The notes: a model not told the origin generated them from the letters alone. A stretch of 64,000 nucleotides of DNA from Nitrososphaerota archaeon (GCA_038874475.1 JAVZCJ010000009.1:1-64000); one strand, 5' to 3'; numbered from the stretch's first letter, positions 43,689 through 53,588 are shown. Numbers and translations: made by a program.

Positions 43689-44381
43689 ATGTTTTCTAAA
43701 GAAAAATTAATCAAAATGGATTTATCTGGAACAGAAATTATATTAAAATTAAATAAGCATGTATATTCTCCATCAAAGGTATCTTATTTAATAGCTAAAA
43801 ATCTTATAATAAATAAGAATGATATAGTTTTAGATATTGGAACTGGAATAGGAATTCTTGCAATAATTGCTTCTAAATTAGGTGCTGAGAAAGTTTTTGC
43901 TATAGAAATTTCTTTTAAAGCTTTAAAAAATGCTAAAGAAAATATTATTCTTAATAAAATATTTAATATAGAATTAATAAACGGTTCATTGTATAATCCA
44001 TTGAAGAAAAAAGAATTTTTTGATTTAATTGTATGCAATCCGCCTATGACTCCTTCTCCTAAACCTGTCTCAATATATACTTGGGGTGGATACGATGGAA
44101 GAAAAATTCTTGATGAAGTTATAAAAAATGCAAGTAATTATTTAAAAAAGAATGGTAGATTGATTATTCCAACAATATCTGTTTGTAATATTGAAAAAAC
44201 AAAACTTATGATTAAAGAATTAAATTTTTCTTTAAAAATAATTGCAGAAGATTTATTTCCATTTAGTAAAATTATGATAAAATTAATCGACCATATAAAA
44301 TCTCTTCCTCGTGCTGAAATATTTTACAAAGATAATATCCCACATTTTAAAGCAATTATTTTTGAAGCTATTAAAAATTAA
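43689..44381 (+). CDS. SAM-dependent methyltransferase (HemK/MTS-type)
   Basis: 230 residues. SAM motif VLDIGTGIGILAIIASKLG; motif IV VCNPPMTPSP, the NPP-type catalytic signature of N-methyltransferases acting on Gln or adenine/guanine amino groups (HemK, RlmG/RsmC relatives). The usual fourth residue Tyr is Met. WGGYDGRKILDEVI follows as in that family. Third gene of the small operon. Target (protein or RNA) unknown. Confidence 0.8.
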   Translation: MFSKEKLIKMDLSGTEIILKLNKHVYSPSKVSYLIAKNLIINKNDIVLDIGTGIGILAIIASKLGAEKVFAIEISFKALKNAKENIILNKIFNIELINGSLYNPLKKKEFFDLIVCNPPMTPSPKPVSIYTWGGYDGRKILDEVIKNASNYLKKNGRLIIPTISVCNIEKTKLMIKELNFSLKIIAEDLFPFSKIMIKLIDHIKSLPRAEIFYKDNIPHFKAIIFEAIKN

Positions 44382-45575
44382 TTATTTCATTAATTCATTT
44401 ACTGCTTTTCCTAATAATCTTATTCCATTAATTATATTTTCTTCCGAAGTTGCAAAGCATATTCTAATATATCCTTCTCCATATTTTCCTAATGAAGAAC
44501 CATGAAGAACTGCAACTCCATAATTTTCCATTAAATATTCAACAAATTTTTCAGAATTCATTTTTCTTTTTTCCAATGGCTTTTTCACATTTATCCATCC
44601 ATAGAAAGCTCCTCTTGGTTTAAATAAATAAGCATTTTCTATTTTCTCAAATTCAGAAATCATTATTTTTCTCCTTTCATCATATTTTTTAACCATTTCA
44701 TTTACTGCTTCCATTGAACCTTTTAAAGCAGCTATTCCAGCTTTTTGTATAAATGCTCCCATACAAGATGTTATTACATTAACAAGTTTTATTACTCTTT
44801 TTGTCACTTCTTCAGGAGCTATAACATATCCACATCTCCATCCTGTCATTGCATAGCTTTTAGATAATCCATCAATAATGATTGTATTTTCCAATCCTTT
44901 TCCAAAACATGCTGCTGAATAATGCTTTAATCCATCGAATATAATGTGCTTATATATTTCATCTGATATAAGATATAGATCATGATCTTCAGCTATTTCA
45001 GCTATTCCTTTAACATCTTCTTTTTTAAGAACGGAGCCGCAAGGATTATGAGGAGAATTTAAAATAATTGCTTTAGTTTTGTTTGTAATCAATTCATTTA
45101 CTTTTTCAGGAATCATTCTAAATTCATTTTCTTCTTCAAGTATTACAGGGATAGGTTTTGCTCCTGAAAATAGAATTGTAGATTCATAAGCTGGAAAACC
45201 AGGATTTGGATATAATACTTCATCTCCTTCATTTAAAATTGTTGTTAATGAAGTAAAAATTGCTTGTTTAGCTCCAGTAGTTACTACTACATTCTTTTTC
45301 CAATCAATATCTATTCCTCGTTCTTCTTTAGCTTTTTCAGCTATTGCTTGCCTTAATTCTGGAAGACCAGCTGAAGGTGTATAATGAGTTTCTCCTTTTA
45401 ATAAACTTTCTATAGCTGCATCTTTAATATATTTTGGAGTATCAAAATCTGGTTCTCCTATTTCTAAATGGATAATCTTTTTTCCGATTGCTTCAAGTTC
45501 TTTAGCTTTACTTAATACAAAAAAGGCTGCTTCAGCGCTTACTAATTCTGCTCTGGAAGAAATGCTTTTAACCAT
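44382..45575 (-). CDS. Class I aminotransferase (aspartate aminotransferase-like)
   Basis: PLP enzyme of fold type I. Residue landmarks: LEIGEPDFDTPKYI, HYTPSAGLPELRQAIA, NSPHNPCGS, DEIYKHIIFDG, the PLP-Lys region DGLSKSYAMTGWRCGY and the C-terminal RICFATSEENI. The 397 residues fit archaeal AspC/AlaT relatives. Substrate range (aspartate, alanine or aromatic) cannot be decided. Convergent with the methyltransferase, with end codons adjoining. Confidence 0.9.
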   Translation of the reverse strand: MVKSISSRAELVSAEAAFFVLSKAKELEAIGKKIIHLEIGEPDFDTPKYIKDAAIESLLKGETHYTPSAGLPELRQAIAEKAKEERGIDIDWKKNVVVTTGAKQAIFTSLTTILNEGDEVLYPNPGFPAYESTILFSGAKPIPVILEEENEFRMIPEKVNELITNKTKAIILNSPHNPCGSVLKKEDVKGIAEIAEDHDLYLISDEIYKHIIFDGLKHYSAACFGKGLENTIIIDGLSKSYAMTGWRCGYVIAPEEVTKRVIKLVNVITSCMGAFIQKAGIAALKGSMEAVNEMVKKYDERRKIMISEFEKIENAYLFKPRGAFYGWINVKKPLEKRKMNSEKFVEYLMENYGVAVLHGSSLGKYGEGYIRICFATSEENIINGIRLLGKAVNELMK

Positions 45576-45716
45576 TCTACCACCTATTTTTATTTAAATT
45601 TTATTTATTGAATAATTATAAATGTTTTGATATGGAAAATTATTCATTTTATTTTTTTAAAACTATATTAGATAATAAATTTATATTTTTTATAATATTT
45701 CAAAAAGTGTGAAAAA

Positions 45717-46430
45717 ATGTATATTCCAAAAATTAATGAATTAGCTTCTAAAATAGATTTAACTCTTCTTAAACCCGATGCTACTATTAATGATATAGAA
45801 AACCTTTGTAAAAATGCTATTAAATATAAATTTTGGGCAGTTTGTATAAATCCATTCTTTGTAAAATTTGTATCTGAAAAATTAAAAAAACATAATATAT
45901 ATACATGTACAGTTATAGGTTTTCCTCTTGGTTCAACAACTACTTCTACAAAATTATTTGAAGCATGTGAAGCTTTAGAAAATGGAGCAAATGAAATTGA
46001 TATGGTAATGAATATAAGCGCTTTCAAATCAAGAAACTATGAATATGTTAAAAATGAAATAAAAAATATTGTTGAAGAATCTAAAAGAAGAAAACCAGAA
46101 TCTATAATTAAAGTAATAATAGAAACTTGTTTATTAAATAATGAAGAAAAAAATATTGCATGCAATATAATTATTTCAGCTGGTGCTGATTTTGTAAAAA
46201 CTTCAACAGGTTTCTCTAAAAGTGGAGCAACAATAGAAGATGTGAAATTATTAAAAAGCATTGTTAATGGAAAATTAAAAATAAAAGCATCAGGAGGGAT
46301 TAGAAATTTAAAACAAGCCTTGGATATGATTGAAGCAGGAGCTGATAGGATAGGTACTTCTCATGGAATTGAAATTATTGAAGAACTTTTAAATATTTCC
46401 AAAAAAAAGTTCAATAGTGAAATGAAATGA
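45717..46430 (+). CDS. deoC: Deoxyribose-phosphate aldolase
   Basis: Class I aldolase interconverting deoxyribose 5-phosphate with acetaldehyde and glyceraldehyde 3-phosphate. Catalytic features: IDLTLLKPDAT at the start, VIGFPLGS, EIDMVMNI, the Schiff-base Lys in FVKTSTGF and the proton-relay Lys in IKASGGIRN. The 237 residues fit. Its last four bases overlap the gatD start (ATGA), so it is translationally coupled to the amidotransferase genes, an unusual neighbour. Confidence 0.93.
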   Translation: MYIPKINELASKIDLTLLKPDATINDIENLCKNAIKYKFWAVCINPFFVKFVSEKLKKHNIYTCTVIGFPLGSTTTSTKLFEACEALENGANEIDMVMNISAFKSRNYEYVKNEIKNIVEESKRRKPESIIKVIIETCLLNNEEKNIACNIIISAGADFVKTSTGFSKSGATIEDVKLLKSIVNGKLKIKASGGIRNLKQALDMIEAGADRIGTSHGIEIIEELLNISKKKFNSEMK

Positions 46431-47752
46431 GTATTTCAGGATATAGAGGTTATGTGAAAAAAATACTTGAAGAAAATGGATTAAAAATAGGAGATTATAT
46501 TCAAGTAAAATTAGAAGATTATGTTTATGAAGGAATACTTATGCCAAGGTATGAATTGGCTGATGATGAACATATTGTATTAAAACTTAATAATGGATAT
46601 AACATAGGTATAAGAATTAAAAATGTAAAATTTCTTAAGAAAATTTCTGAAGCTACTCCTCCAAAATATGAAATTCCACCTTTATCTCTTTTTAAAGAAG
46701 AAATGCCAATTGTAGCTATAATAGGTACTGGAGGAACTATTGCAAGTAGAATAGATTATAGAACAGGAGCTGTTAGACCAGCTTTAACAGCAGAAGAAAT
46801 ATGTTCAATAGTTCCAGAATTGATTAATATAGCTTCTATAAAAGCTGAGGTTCTATTTAGTATCTATAGCGAAGATATTACAATATTTCATTGGAAAAAA
46901 ATAGCTGAAAGGATAAATGAATTAATAAAAGAGAAAGTTAATGGAATAGTTATTACACATGGTACAGACACAATGGGTTATTCTGCAGCTGCTTTAAGTT
47001 TTGCTATACAAAAACCTCCAATTCCAATAGTTTTTGTTGGTTCTCAAAGGTCTTCTGATAGACCAAGTAGTGATTCAGCAACAAACTTAATTTCAGCTGT
47101 AAAAATTGCTGCTGAAGCGCCATTTGGAGAAGTTGTTGTAGCAATGCATTCATGGCATTCTGATGATAGAATAGCAATTCATAGAGGAACAAAAGTTATG
47201 AAGCTTCATACAAGTAGTAGGAATGCTTTCAATTCTATAAATATAGATCCAATTGCATATGTTTTTCAAGATAAAATAGAAATGAATATAGAAGACTTTA
47301 ATCCTAGAGGAAATTATAACGAATATTCTTATTATCCTAATTTTAGTGATAAAGCTACATTAATAAAATTCTATCCAAATTTTAATCCAGAAATAATTGA
47401 TTGGTTTATAGATAAAGGATATAAAGGGATAATCTTAGAAGGGACAGGTTTAGGGCATGTATCGAAAAATTCAATAAAAAATATTAAAAAAGCAATAGAT
47501 AAAAATGTATTCATTGGAATGACTTCACAATGTATTTGGGGAACAGTTGATATGTTCGTATATGAAACTGGAAGAGATTTATTGGCTGCAGGAGTAACTC
47601 CTTTAGGAGACATGCTTCCAAATACTGCATTAGTTAAACTTATGTGGGTTTTAGGTCAAACAAGTGATATAGAAAAAATAAAAGAAATGATGTTAACTAA
47701 TATAGCTGGTGAATATAGTGATAAAAGAGGACCTTTTAAAATCAATGCTTGA
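46427..47752 (+). CDS. gatD: Glutamyl-tRNA(Gln) amidotransferase subunit D
   Basis: Asparaginase-like subunit that frees ammonia from amino-acid amides for transamidation of Glu-tRNA(Gln). An N-terminal domain of about 85 residues is followed by the L-asparaginase core: AIIGTGGTIASRIDYRTGAV with the catalytic Thr, and VITHGTDTMGYSA with the second Thr-Asp pair. The 441 residues fit. This archaeal-only enzyme pairs with gatE, which starts inside its last codons. Confidence 0.95.
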   Translation: MSISGYRGYVKKILEENGLKIGDYIQVKLEDYVYEGILMPRYELADDEHIVLKLNNGYNIGIRIKNVKFLKKISEATPPKYEIPPLSLFKEEMPIVAIIGTGGTIASRIDYRTGAVRPALTAEEICSIVPELINIASIKAEVLFSIYSEDITIFHWKKIAERINELIKEKVNGIVITHGTDTMGYSAAALSFAIQKPPIPIVFVGSQRSSDRPSSDSATNLISAVKIAAEAPFGEVVVAMHSWHSDDRIAIHRGTKVMKLHTSSRNAFNSINIDPIAYVFQDKIEMNIEDFNPRGNYNEYSYYPNFSDKATLIKFYPNFNPEIIDWFIDKGYKGIILEGTGLGHVSKNSIKNIKKAIDKNVFIGMTSQCIWGTVDMFVYETGRDLLAAGVTPLGDMLPNTALVKLMWVLGQTSDIEKIKEMMLTNIAGEYSDKRGPFKINA

Positions 47753-49658
47753 AAAAATTGATTATAAAGAAATAGGCTTAAAAGTAGGATTGGAAATACA
47801 TAGACAATTGAATACAAAGCATAAATTATTTTGTAAATGTCCAACAATTGAAATTGAAGGGAAAGAAACAATTTTTATTAGAAAATTAAGACCAACTATT
47901 AGTGAATTAGGCGAAGTAGATCAAGCAGCTTTATTTGAAGCTGAAAGACATAGGACTATAGTATATCATGCTAAAGAAGGGAATACATGTCTTGTTGAAA
48001 TGGATGAGGAACCGCCACATCCAATAAATCAAGAAGCAGTTGAAATAGGTTTAACAATTGCTTTAATGCTTGGAATGAAGATTGTTAATGAAATACATGT
48101 AATGAGAAAAATTGTTATAGATGGATCAAATACTTGTGGCTTTCAAAGAACATGCATTTTAGCTACTGGAGGGAAAATAATAATTGAAGGAAAAGAAATC
48201 CCTATTAATACTTTATGTTTAGAAGAAGATGCTGCTACATTAATAGGAAGAGAAGATGATATAGTTCATTATGATTTATCAAGATTGGGTATACCATTAG
48301 TAGAAATATCTACAGCTCCATCAATTAATTCTCCTGAAGAAGCTAGAAAAGTTGCTTTAGCTATAGGCAATATTCTAAGATCTACTTCTAAAGTAAAAAG
48401 AGGGATAGGTTCAATAAGACAAGATATAAATATTTCGATTAAGAATGGAGCATTAGTTGAAATTAAAGGAGTTCAAGAACTTGACCTTATACCAAAAGTA
48501 ATAGAAAATGAAGTTAAAAGGCAAATCCTTTTATTATATATTAAAGAAGAACTTAATAAAAGGAATATTAAAAAATCCGATTTAAAATTTGAAATATTCG
48601 ATATAACTAAAATTTTTGAAAATACAAAATGCAAATTAATTAAAGATTCTATTGGAAAAGGGAATAAAGTATATGCTTTAAAATTGAATGGTTTTGGAGG
48701 ATTACTTAATATAGAAGCTGGACCAAATATAAGATTTGGAGCTGAACTTAATAACATTGCTAAAGCATGGACTGGAATAAGAGGGATTTTTCATACAGAT
48801 GAAATGCCTGCTTATGGGATTTCAGAAAATGAAATTAATTCTTTAAAAGAAATGCTTAATGCTTCAAATAATGATGCTATTGTTTTTATTGTAGAAAAAG
48901 AAGATAAAGCTGAAAAGGCACTTGAAAAAATTTATCAAAGAGCTTTAGAAGCAATTGAGAAAATTCCTGAAGAAACTAGAGCTGCACAATCAGATGGAAC
49001 AACGATTTATTCTAGACCAAGACCAGGTTCTGCAAGAATGTATCCAGAAACTGACATTCCACCTTTAAAAATTAATGAAGAATTATTAGAGAAAATTAAA
49101 TCAAATTTACCTGAACCTATTGAAATAAAAATTAAAAGGATTATAGAAAAATATAAATTAAGTAAGCAACTTGCAAACTCGCTTATTGATATGGATAAAA
49201 TTGAAATTTTTGAAGAATTGACTCAATATTCTAATGTAGCTCCAAGTTTTATAGCTTCAATTTTAACTGAAGCAATTATTAATTTAAGAAGAGAAGGATA
49301 TGATATTTCAAATATTAAAGATGTACATTTTAAAGAAATAATTAAAATGATTAATGAAAAGAAAATAGCTAAAGAATCTAGTATAGAAATTCTTAAATAT
49401 ATATGCAAAAATCCAAAATCAAAAATTGAAGAAGCAATAAAGGAACTTTCTTTAGAATATTTAAGTATTGATGAAGCAAAATCTATTGTTGAAAAAATCG
49501 TAAAAGATAATTTATTAGAAATAAAAAATGATCCTTTAAAAGCTGAAAAAAAGCTTATGGGTATATTAATGAAATCTCTTAGAGGAAAAATAGATGGAAA
49601 AATTCTTAATGAAATTTTAAAAGAAAAAATTAATGAAATAATTAAAAAGGATAATTAG
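47745..49658 (+). CDS. gatE: Glutamyl-tRNA(Gln) amidotransferase subunit E
   Basis: tRNA-binding kinase/amidotransferase subunit of GatDE, making Gln-tRNA in archaea that lack glutaminyl-tRNA synthetase. Motifs GLKVGLEIHRQLNTK, VEMDEEPPHPIN, IDGSNTCGFQRT and SRPRPGSARMYPETD, followed by an AspRS-like insertion and a C-terminal GatB-type helical tail. I choose the ATG at 47745 (MLEKIDYKEIGLKVGLEIH), which matches the family start and overlaps the gatD stop; an upstream ATG at 47709 would add 12 residues lying within gatD. Confidence 0.95.
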   Translation: MLEKIDYKEIGLKVGLEIHRQLNTKHKLFCKCPTIEIEGKETIFIRKLRPTISELGEVDQAALFEAERHRTIVYHAKEGNTCLVEMDEEPPHPINQEAVEIGLTIALMLGMKIVNEIHVMRKIVIDGSNTCGFQRTCILATGGKIIIEGKEIPINTLCLEEDAATLIGREDDIVHYDLSRLGIPLVEISTAPSINSPEEARKVALAIGNILRSTSKVKRGIGSIRQDINISIKNGALVEIKGVQELDLIPKVIENEVKRQILLLYIKEELNKRNIKKSDLKFEIFDITKIFENTKCKLIKDSIGKGNKVYALKLNGFGGLLNIEAGPNIRFGAELNNIAKAWTGIRGIFHTDEMPAYGISENEINSLKEMLNASNNDAIVFIVEKEDKAEKALEKIYQRALEAIEKIPEETRAAQSDGTTIYSRPRPGSARMYPETDIPPLKINEELLEKIKSNLPEPIEIKIKRIIEKYKLSKQLANSLIDMDKIEIFEELTQYSNVAPSFIASILTEAIINLRREGYDISNIKDVHFKEIIKMINEKKIAKESSIEILKYICKNPKSKIEEAIKELSLEYLSIDEAKSIVEKIVKDNLLEIKNDPLKAEKKLMGILMKSLRGKIDGKILNEILKEKINEIIKKDN

Positions 49659-49711
49659 GATTAAACTTAATTGAAAATTTATAAGCTTTTTAATATTAAT
49701 TTTATTCGAAA

Positions 49712-50113
49712 ATGTCGCAATCAATATATCTTATTAAGGCGAAAAAAGGAGATATGGAAATAGAAGCTCAAGCTCCAACATCATCTGAAGCTTTAGAATT
49801 ATTAAACAAAGCTATTGAGTTACTTGAAAAATTATCCATTGAAAAGCATGAATTAGTAAGTAGTAAAACAATTGAAGAAAAAACATCTATTGATGCGTTT
49901 GAAAAAACTTCTACTGGGAGAATAAAATATTTAATTGCAACTGGCTTTTTTAATACTGAACGTTCTCTTTCAGATACTTATGAAGAACTTTCTAGATTGG
50001 GCTATCCTTATGATGTAAAATCTATTGATAAATCTCTTAGACAATTAACACGTAAAGGTTTACTTAGAAGGCTTGGGACTAGAAGAAACTATAGATATAT
50101 TGCAGTAAAATAA
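49712..50113 (+). CDS. Winged-helix protein, paralogue family member 1
   Basis: 133 residues. The N-terminal beta-alpha unit (IYLIKAKKGDMEIEAQAP then a helix) precedes a C-terminal winged helix GFFNTERSLSDTYEEL...LLRRLGTRRNYRYI. The C-terminal half is closely similar to that of the minus-strand gene at 53585 (ERSLS, GY-Y, LxRxGLLxR and RNYRYI shared). Probably a small DNA-binding regulator with a ligand or dimerisation part. First of three tandem plus-strand genes in this family, 9 nt before the next. Confidence 0.65.
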   Translation: MSQSIYLIKAKKGDMEIEAQAPTSSEALELLNKAIELLEKLSIEKHELVSSKTIEEKTSIDAFEKTSTGRIKYLIATGFFNTERSLSDTYEELSRLGYPYDVKSIDKSLRQLTRKGLLRRLGTRRNYRYIAVK

Positions 50114-50122
50114 GGTGAAAAA

Positions 50123-50611
50123 ATGGAAAAAGAAAAAACTGAATTAAAAGTAATAATCGAATATAATAATACTCGTGTAGAATTTAAAGGAGATTTTTAT
50201 GATGTTTGGAATAGTATTAATAAATACTTTTCAACAATTTTTCCATCATTTGAAGCAATTAAAAAAATAGTTGGAAAAATAGATATAAATACATTATCTG
50301 AAATGATATCAGATGAAGTTAAAATAATAGATGGTAAAATAATAGTTTATGGAGAAAATGATGCAAAAAGAAAAATAGTATTAGCTTTAGCAGGTGCTTA
50401 TATTGGAGCAACAACGGGTTTAATTCAAAATGATTTTCTTACTCCTCAACAAATTTCTGAAGCTACTGGAATAGATAGTAAAATTGTAAGAGCTAGATTA
50501 AGTGAAATGGTTAAATCTAATCTTGTATTTAAAATTGATGAAGGAAAATATAAATATTCTCCAATCGGAGAAAAATTAATTAAAATGAAGAAAATTAAAA
50601 AGGAGTTGTAA
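50123..50611 (+). CDS. Winged-helix protein, paralogue family member 2
   Basis: 162 residues. N-terminal KVIIEYNNTRVEFKGDFYDVWNSI is a beta hairpin plus helix, matching the next gene (INISYKDLSATFEGNPEQVY). The C-terminal helix-turn-helix LTPQQISEATGIDSKIVRARLSEM is followed by a short wing and GEKLIKM. A clear Shine-Dalgarno GGTGA stands 6 nt before the ATG. Predicted transcriptional regulator; ligand and target unknown. Confidence 0.65.
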   Translation: MEKEKTELKVIIEYNNTRVEFKGDFYDVWNSINKYFSTIFPSFEAIKKIVGKIDINTLSEMISDEVKIIDGKIIVYGENDAKRKIVLALAGAYIGATTGLIQNDFLTPQQISEATGIDSKIVRARLSEMVKSNLVFKIDEGKYKYSPIGEKLIKMKKIKKEL

Positions 50612-50620
50612 AAGAATAGA

Positions 50621-51118
50621 ATGTCTGAAAAGAGTGAAACCCTTAAAATTAATATTTCTTATAAAGATTTATCTGCTACATTTGAGGGTAATCCAGAACA
50701 AGTTTATAGATCGGTTGTAGCTTTTTTAGAAAAAGTTATTCCAGCATATTCTTTAGCATCAAGAATAAGTTATTCAATTAATATACAAGAAATACTTGAA
50801 AAAGCTAATAAAATATTAGCTTATAATCAAAATGAAGGAATTTTCTTTTTAAACCCAATTAATAATTATTCTTTAAATGATGGAATAATGCTATTTTTAT
50901 TAAAATTATACATAGAGCATTCTGTTGGTTTAAGAGATTCTCCTGAAGCATCTTTATTAGAAATAAGTAATTCTCTTAATAAATCTCAAAAATCTATTTC
51001 TGGAAAGCTTAGTAATCTTATTAAAAATGGTTATGTTAGAAGATTATCAAGAGGCAGTTACGTTTTAACAATAACTGGTTTAAAACATTTAATTGAAAAT
51101 ATTATTCCAAAAATTTAA
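50621..51118 (+). CDS. Winged-helix protein, paralogue family member 3
   Basis: 165 residues with the same plan as the preceding gene: N-terminal KINISYKDLSATFEGNPEQVYRSVVAFLEKVIP, a variable middle, then a helix-turn-helix (LLEISNSLNKSQKSISGKLSNLIKNG) with wing RRLSRGSYVLTITGLKHLI. Starts 9 nt after gene 2 and ends 57 nt before the ferredoxin/AOR pair. A natural candidate regulator for that pair. Confidence 0.65.
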   Translation: MSEKSETLKINISYKDLSATFEGNPEQVYRSVVAFLEKVIPAYSLASRISYSINIQEILEKANKILAYNQNEGIFFLNPINNYSLNDGIMLFLLKLYIEHSVGLRDSPEASLLEISNSLNKSQKSISGKLSNLIKNGYVRRLSRGSYVLTITGLKHLIENIIPKI

Positions 51119-51175
51119 TTTTTTAATATAGAAAAATTAATATATTTTAACTTAACTCATTTTTTATGATATAAA

Positions 51176-51703
51176 ATGAAGCAAATATGGATTGCAAGAG
51201 ATTATTCTAAATGTAGTGGATGTAGAAGATGTGAAATTGCTTGCTCACTTAAACATGAAGGAGAAATATGGCCTGAAGCATCTAGAATAAGAATTTTTAT
51301 GCTTATTCCAGGCATTGAAGTGCCACATCTTTGTGTTCAATGTCCAGATTATCCATGTGTGGAAGCATGTCCTACAAATGCTTTATCAATAAATAAAGAA
51401 ACAAGTGCTGTAGAAGTTGATAAAGAAAAATGTATTGCGTGTGGAAAATGTATAGATGCATGTCCAGGGAAAATTCCACATATGCATCCAACAAAGAAAC
51501 ATATAATTATATGCAATCTATGTAATGGAGATCCAGAATGTGTAAAAGTTTGCCAAGAAGGTAGATGGAATGCTTTATGGACAGCTCCTAGACCTAGTGG
51601 TAGCTTGCTTTCAATAAAACTTTATGCAAGAACACCTCAAGAAATAACTAAAGATCTTGCTAGAAATATTTATGGAGAAGAATTTGAAAAAGAGGTGAAA
51701 TAA
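51176..51703 (+). CDS. Polyferredoxin subunit of the aldehyde oxidoreductase
   Basis: 175-residue electron-transfer protein with 16 Cys in four 4Fe-4S motifs: C13-x2-C16-x2-C19-x3-C23, then CVQCPDYPCVEAC, CIACGKCIDAC and CNLC-x-C-x3-C. This HycB/DmsB-like type accompanies two-subunit AOR-family enzymes. It ends 1 nt before the AOR gene, whose Shine-Dalgarno GAGGTGA lies within its last codons. It carries electrons between the tungsten-pterin subunit and a soluble or further acceptor. Confidence 0.9.
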   Translation: MKQIWIARDYSKCSGCRRCEIACSLKHEGEIWPEASRIRIFMLIPGIEVPHLCVQCPDYPCVEACPTNALSINKETSAVEVDKEKCIACGKCIDACPGKIPHMHPTKKHIIICNLCNGDPECVKVCQEGRWNALWTAPRPSGSLLSIKLYARTPQEITKDLARNIYGEEFEKEVK

Positions 51704-51704
51704 A

Positions 51705-53588
51705 ATGTTATATGGATATAATGGAAAATTTATTGAAGTGGATTTATCAAATGAAAAAATTTCTATAGAAAAAATCGATGAACAAATTTTAAGAGAATAC
51801 ATAGGTGGAAGAGCTTTAGCATCCAAAATTTTATGGGATAGGCTTGGGAATAAATGGGAAGAAGTAGATCCTTTAGGTCCTGAAAATCTTTTATTATTCT
51901 TAACTGGGCCATTAACAGGATATTTTCCAGGAGCAAGAATATGTGTTTCTGGAAAATCTCCTCAAAGTAATGGAATAGTTGGCTCTACTGTTGGCGGGAA
52001 TTTTGCAATGGAACTTAGATGTGCTGGATACGATGGAATAATTGTAAGTGGAGAAGCAAAAAAGCCAGTTTATTTATTCATAAAAGATGATTTTATAGAA
52101 ATAAAAGATGCAAGTCATATTTGGGGCAAAAGAGGAATAGATACGATAAAAATTTTAATCAATGAAACATTAAAAGATTTATCAAATAAATGGTCTTGGA
52201 AAGGATTATGGAAAGATCCTGGAATACTTTACATTGGTCCAGCTGGAGAAAATAAATCTAGAATAGCTGCTGTAATGTCAAAATGGTCTCATGCTGCAGG
52301 GTATGGAGGATATGGAGGAGTAATGGGTTCAAAAAAGCTTAAAGCAGTAGTTGTTAAAGGATCAAATAGCCTTCCACCTGTAGCTAATAAGGAAAAAGTT
52401 TTAAGCTTGATAGCAGAAGTTTGTAGAGTTTCTATTCAAGAAAAAGATGATTGGAGAAGATGGGGCACTGGCTATGGAGGATATGGAGTCGGTGCAGATA
52501 CTAGCTCTGAACCTATTAGAAATTGGCAAGAAGAATGGCATGACAATAAAAGCTTTGGAGTTGATAAATTTGAAGAAAGAGTTTGGATAAAAAGATATTG
52601 GGGAGATGATGGATGCCCAACTACTTGTCTTAAACTTTCAGCAATAAAAGATGGAGAATTTAAAGGAGCTATAACAGATAATCCAGATTATGAATTACAA
52701 GCATATCTTGGTACAAATTTAGGGATATTTACTCCTGAAGGAAATGTTTATGTAGCCTCAGTAGTAGATGATTTAGGTCTATGTGGCATACAAGGAGGAA
52801 ATGTTCTTGGTTTTGCAGCTGAATTATATCAAAGAGGAATTTTAACAAAGAAAGATTTAGGCATTGAATTAGAATGGGGTAATCCAAAAGCATTTGCAAA
52901 ATTGGCTGAAAAAATAGCATATAGAAAAGGTATAGGAAATATTTTAGCTGAAGGAACTTATAGAGCTGCTTTAAAATTATCTAAGAGGAAGAAAATTGAT
53001 TTAATGAAATATGCTGTGCAAAGTAAAGGTATAGCAATTGGAGCGCATGGAATAAGAAGTGGATTGGATTATCCACCAATAATTGCTTATGCATGTTCTG
53101 TACAAGGAGGAGATCATACATCTGTAGCTGGATTAATACGTGAAGAATTATGGAAATGCGAATTATCAATGTTATTTGCAGATAGTGGTGTAGTATGTTC
53201 ATTTAATGTTTTCAAATTAGATTGGCTATGGGATTTCTTAGAAGCTGTAACTGGATGGAATATAACTAAAGAAGAATGGTATGAAAAAATTGCTGCTAGA
53301 GTATTAGCTATCCAACGTGCACTTTTATTACTTGGTGGACCAGATATTTATTGGGATCCTAGAATTCATGATGAAAATCCTGAAAGGTTTTATGAACCTC
53401 TTCCTTCTGGCCCAAAGAAAGGAAAGGCTACAGATAAAGAAGATTTTCTTAAAACAAAGAGTGAATATTATAAAACTTTAGGATGGGATGAATACGGCAT
53501 TCCTACTTCAGAAACATTGAATAAACTTGGCTTAAAAGATGTAGATAATGTTCTTCAAAAAATAAGAAATAAAATATATTCTAGTTAA
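51705..53588 (+). CDS. Aldehyde ferredoxin oxidoreductase family, tungsten-pterin subunit
   Basis: 627 residues. N-terminal GGRALASKILWDRLG and TVGGNFAMELRCAGYDG are AOR-family pterin-binding segments. GYGGYGVGADT and AIGAHGIRSGLDY also match. The 4Fe-4S site is unusual: the C-x2-C-x3-C block appears as DDGCPTTC with the first Cys missing, while the distal Cys is in DSGVVCSFN. It oxidises an aldehyde or reduces an acid; with its own polyferredoxin subunit it resembles WOR5/AorAB-type two-subunit enzymes. The exact substrate is not deducible. The MoaD-like protein at 2816 could serve its cofactor. Confidence 0.9.
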   Translation: MLYGYNGKFIEVDLSNEKISIEKIDEQILREYIGGRALASKILWDRLGNKWEEVDPLGPENLLLFLTGPLTGYFPGARICVSGKSPQSNGIVGSTVGGNFAMELRCAGYDGIIVSGEAKKPVYLFIKDDFIEIKDASHIWGKRGIDTIKILINETLKDLSNKWSWKGLWKDPGILYIGPAGENKSRIAAVMSKWSHAAGYGGYGGVMGSKKLKAVVVKGSNSLPPVANKEKVLSLIAEVCRVSIQEKDDWRRWGTGYGGYGVGADTSSEPIRNWQEEWHDNKSFGVDKFEERVWIKRYWGDDGCPTTCLKLSAIKDGEFKGAITDNPDYELQAYLGTNLGIFTPEGNVYVASVVDDLGLCGIQGGNVLGFAAELYQRGILTKKDLGIELEWGNPKAFAKLAEKIAYRKGIGNILAEGTYRAALKLSKRKKIDLMKYAVQSKGIAIGAHGIRSGLDYPPIIAYACSVQGGDHTSVAGLIREELWKCELSMLFADSGVVCSFNVFKLDWLWDFLEAVTGWNITKEEWYEKIAARVLAIQRALLLLGGPDIYWDPRIHDENPERFYEPLPSGPKKGKATDKEDFLKTKSEYYKTLGWDEYGIPTSETLNKLGLKDVDNVLQKIRNKIYSS

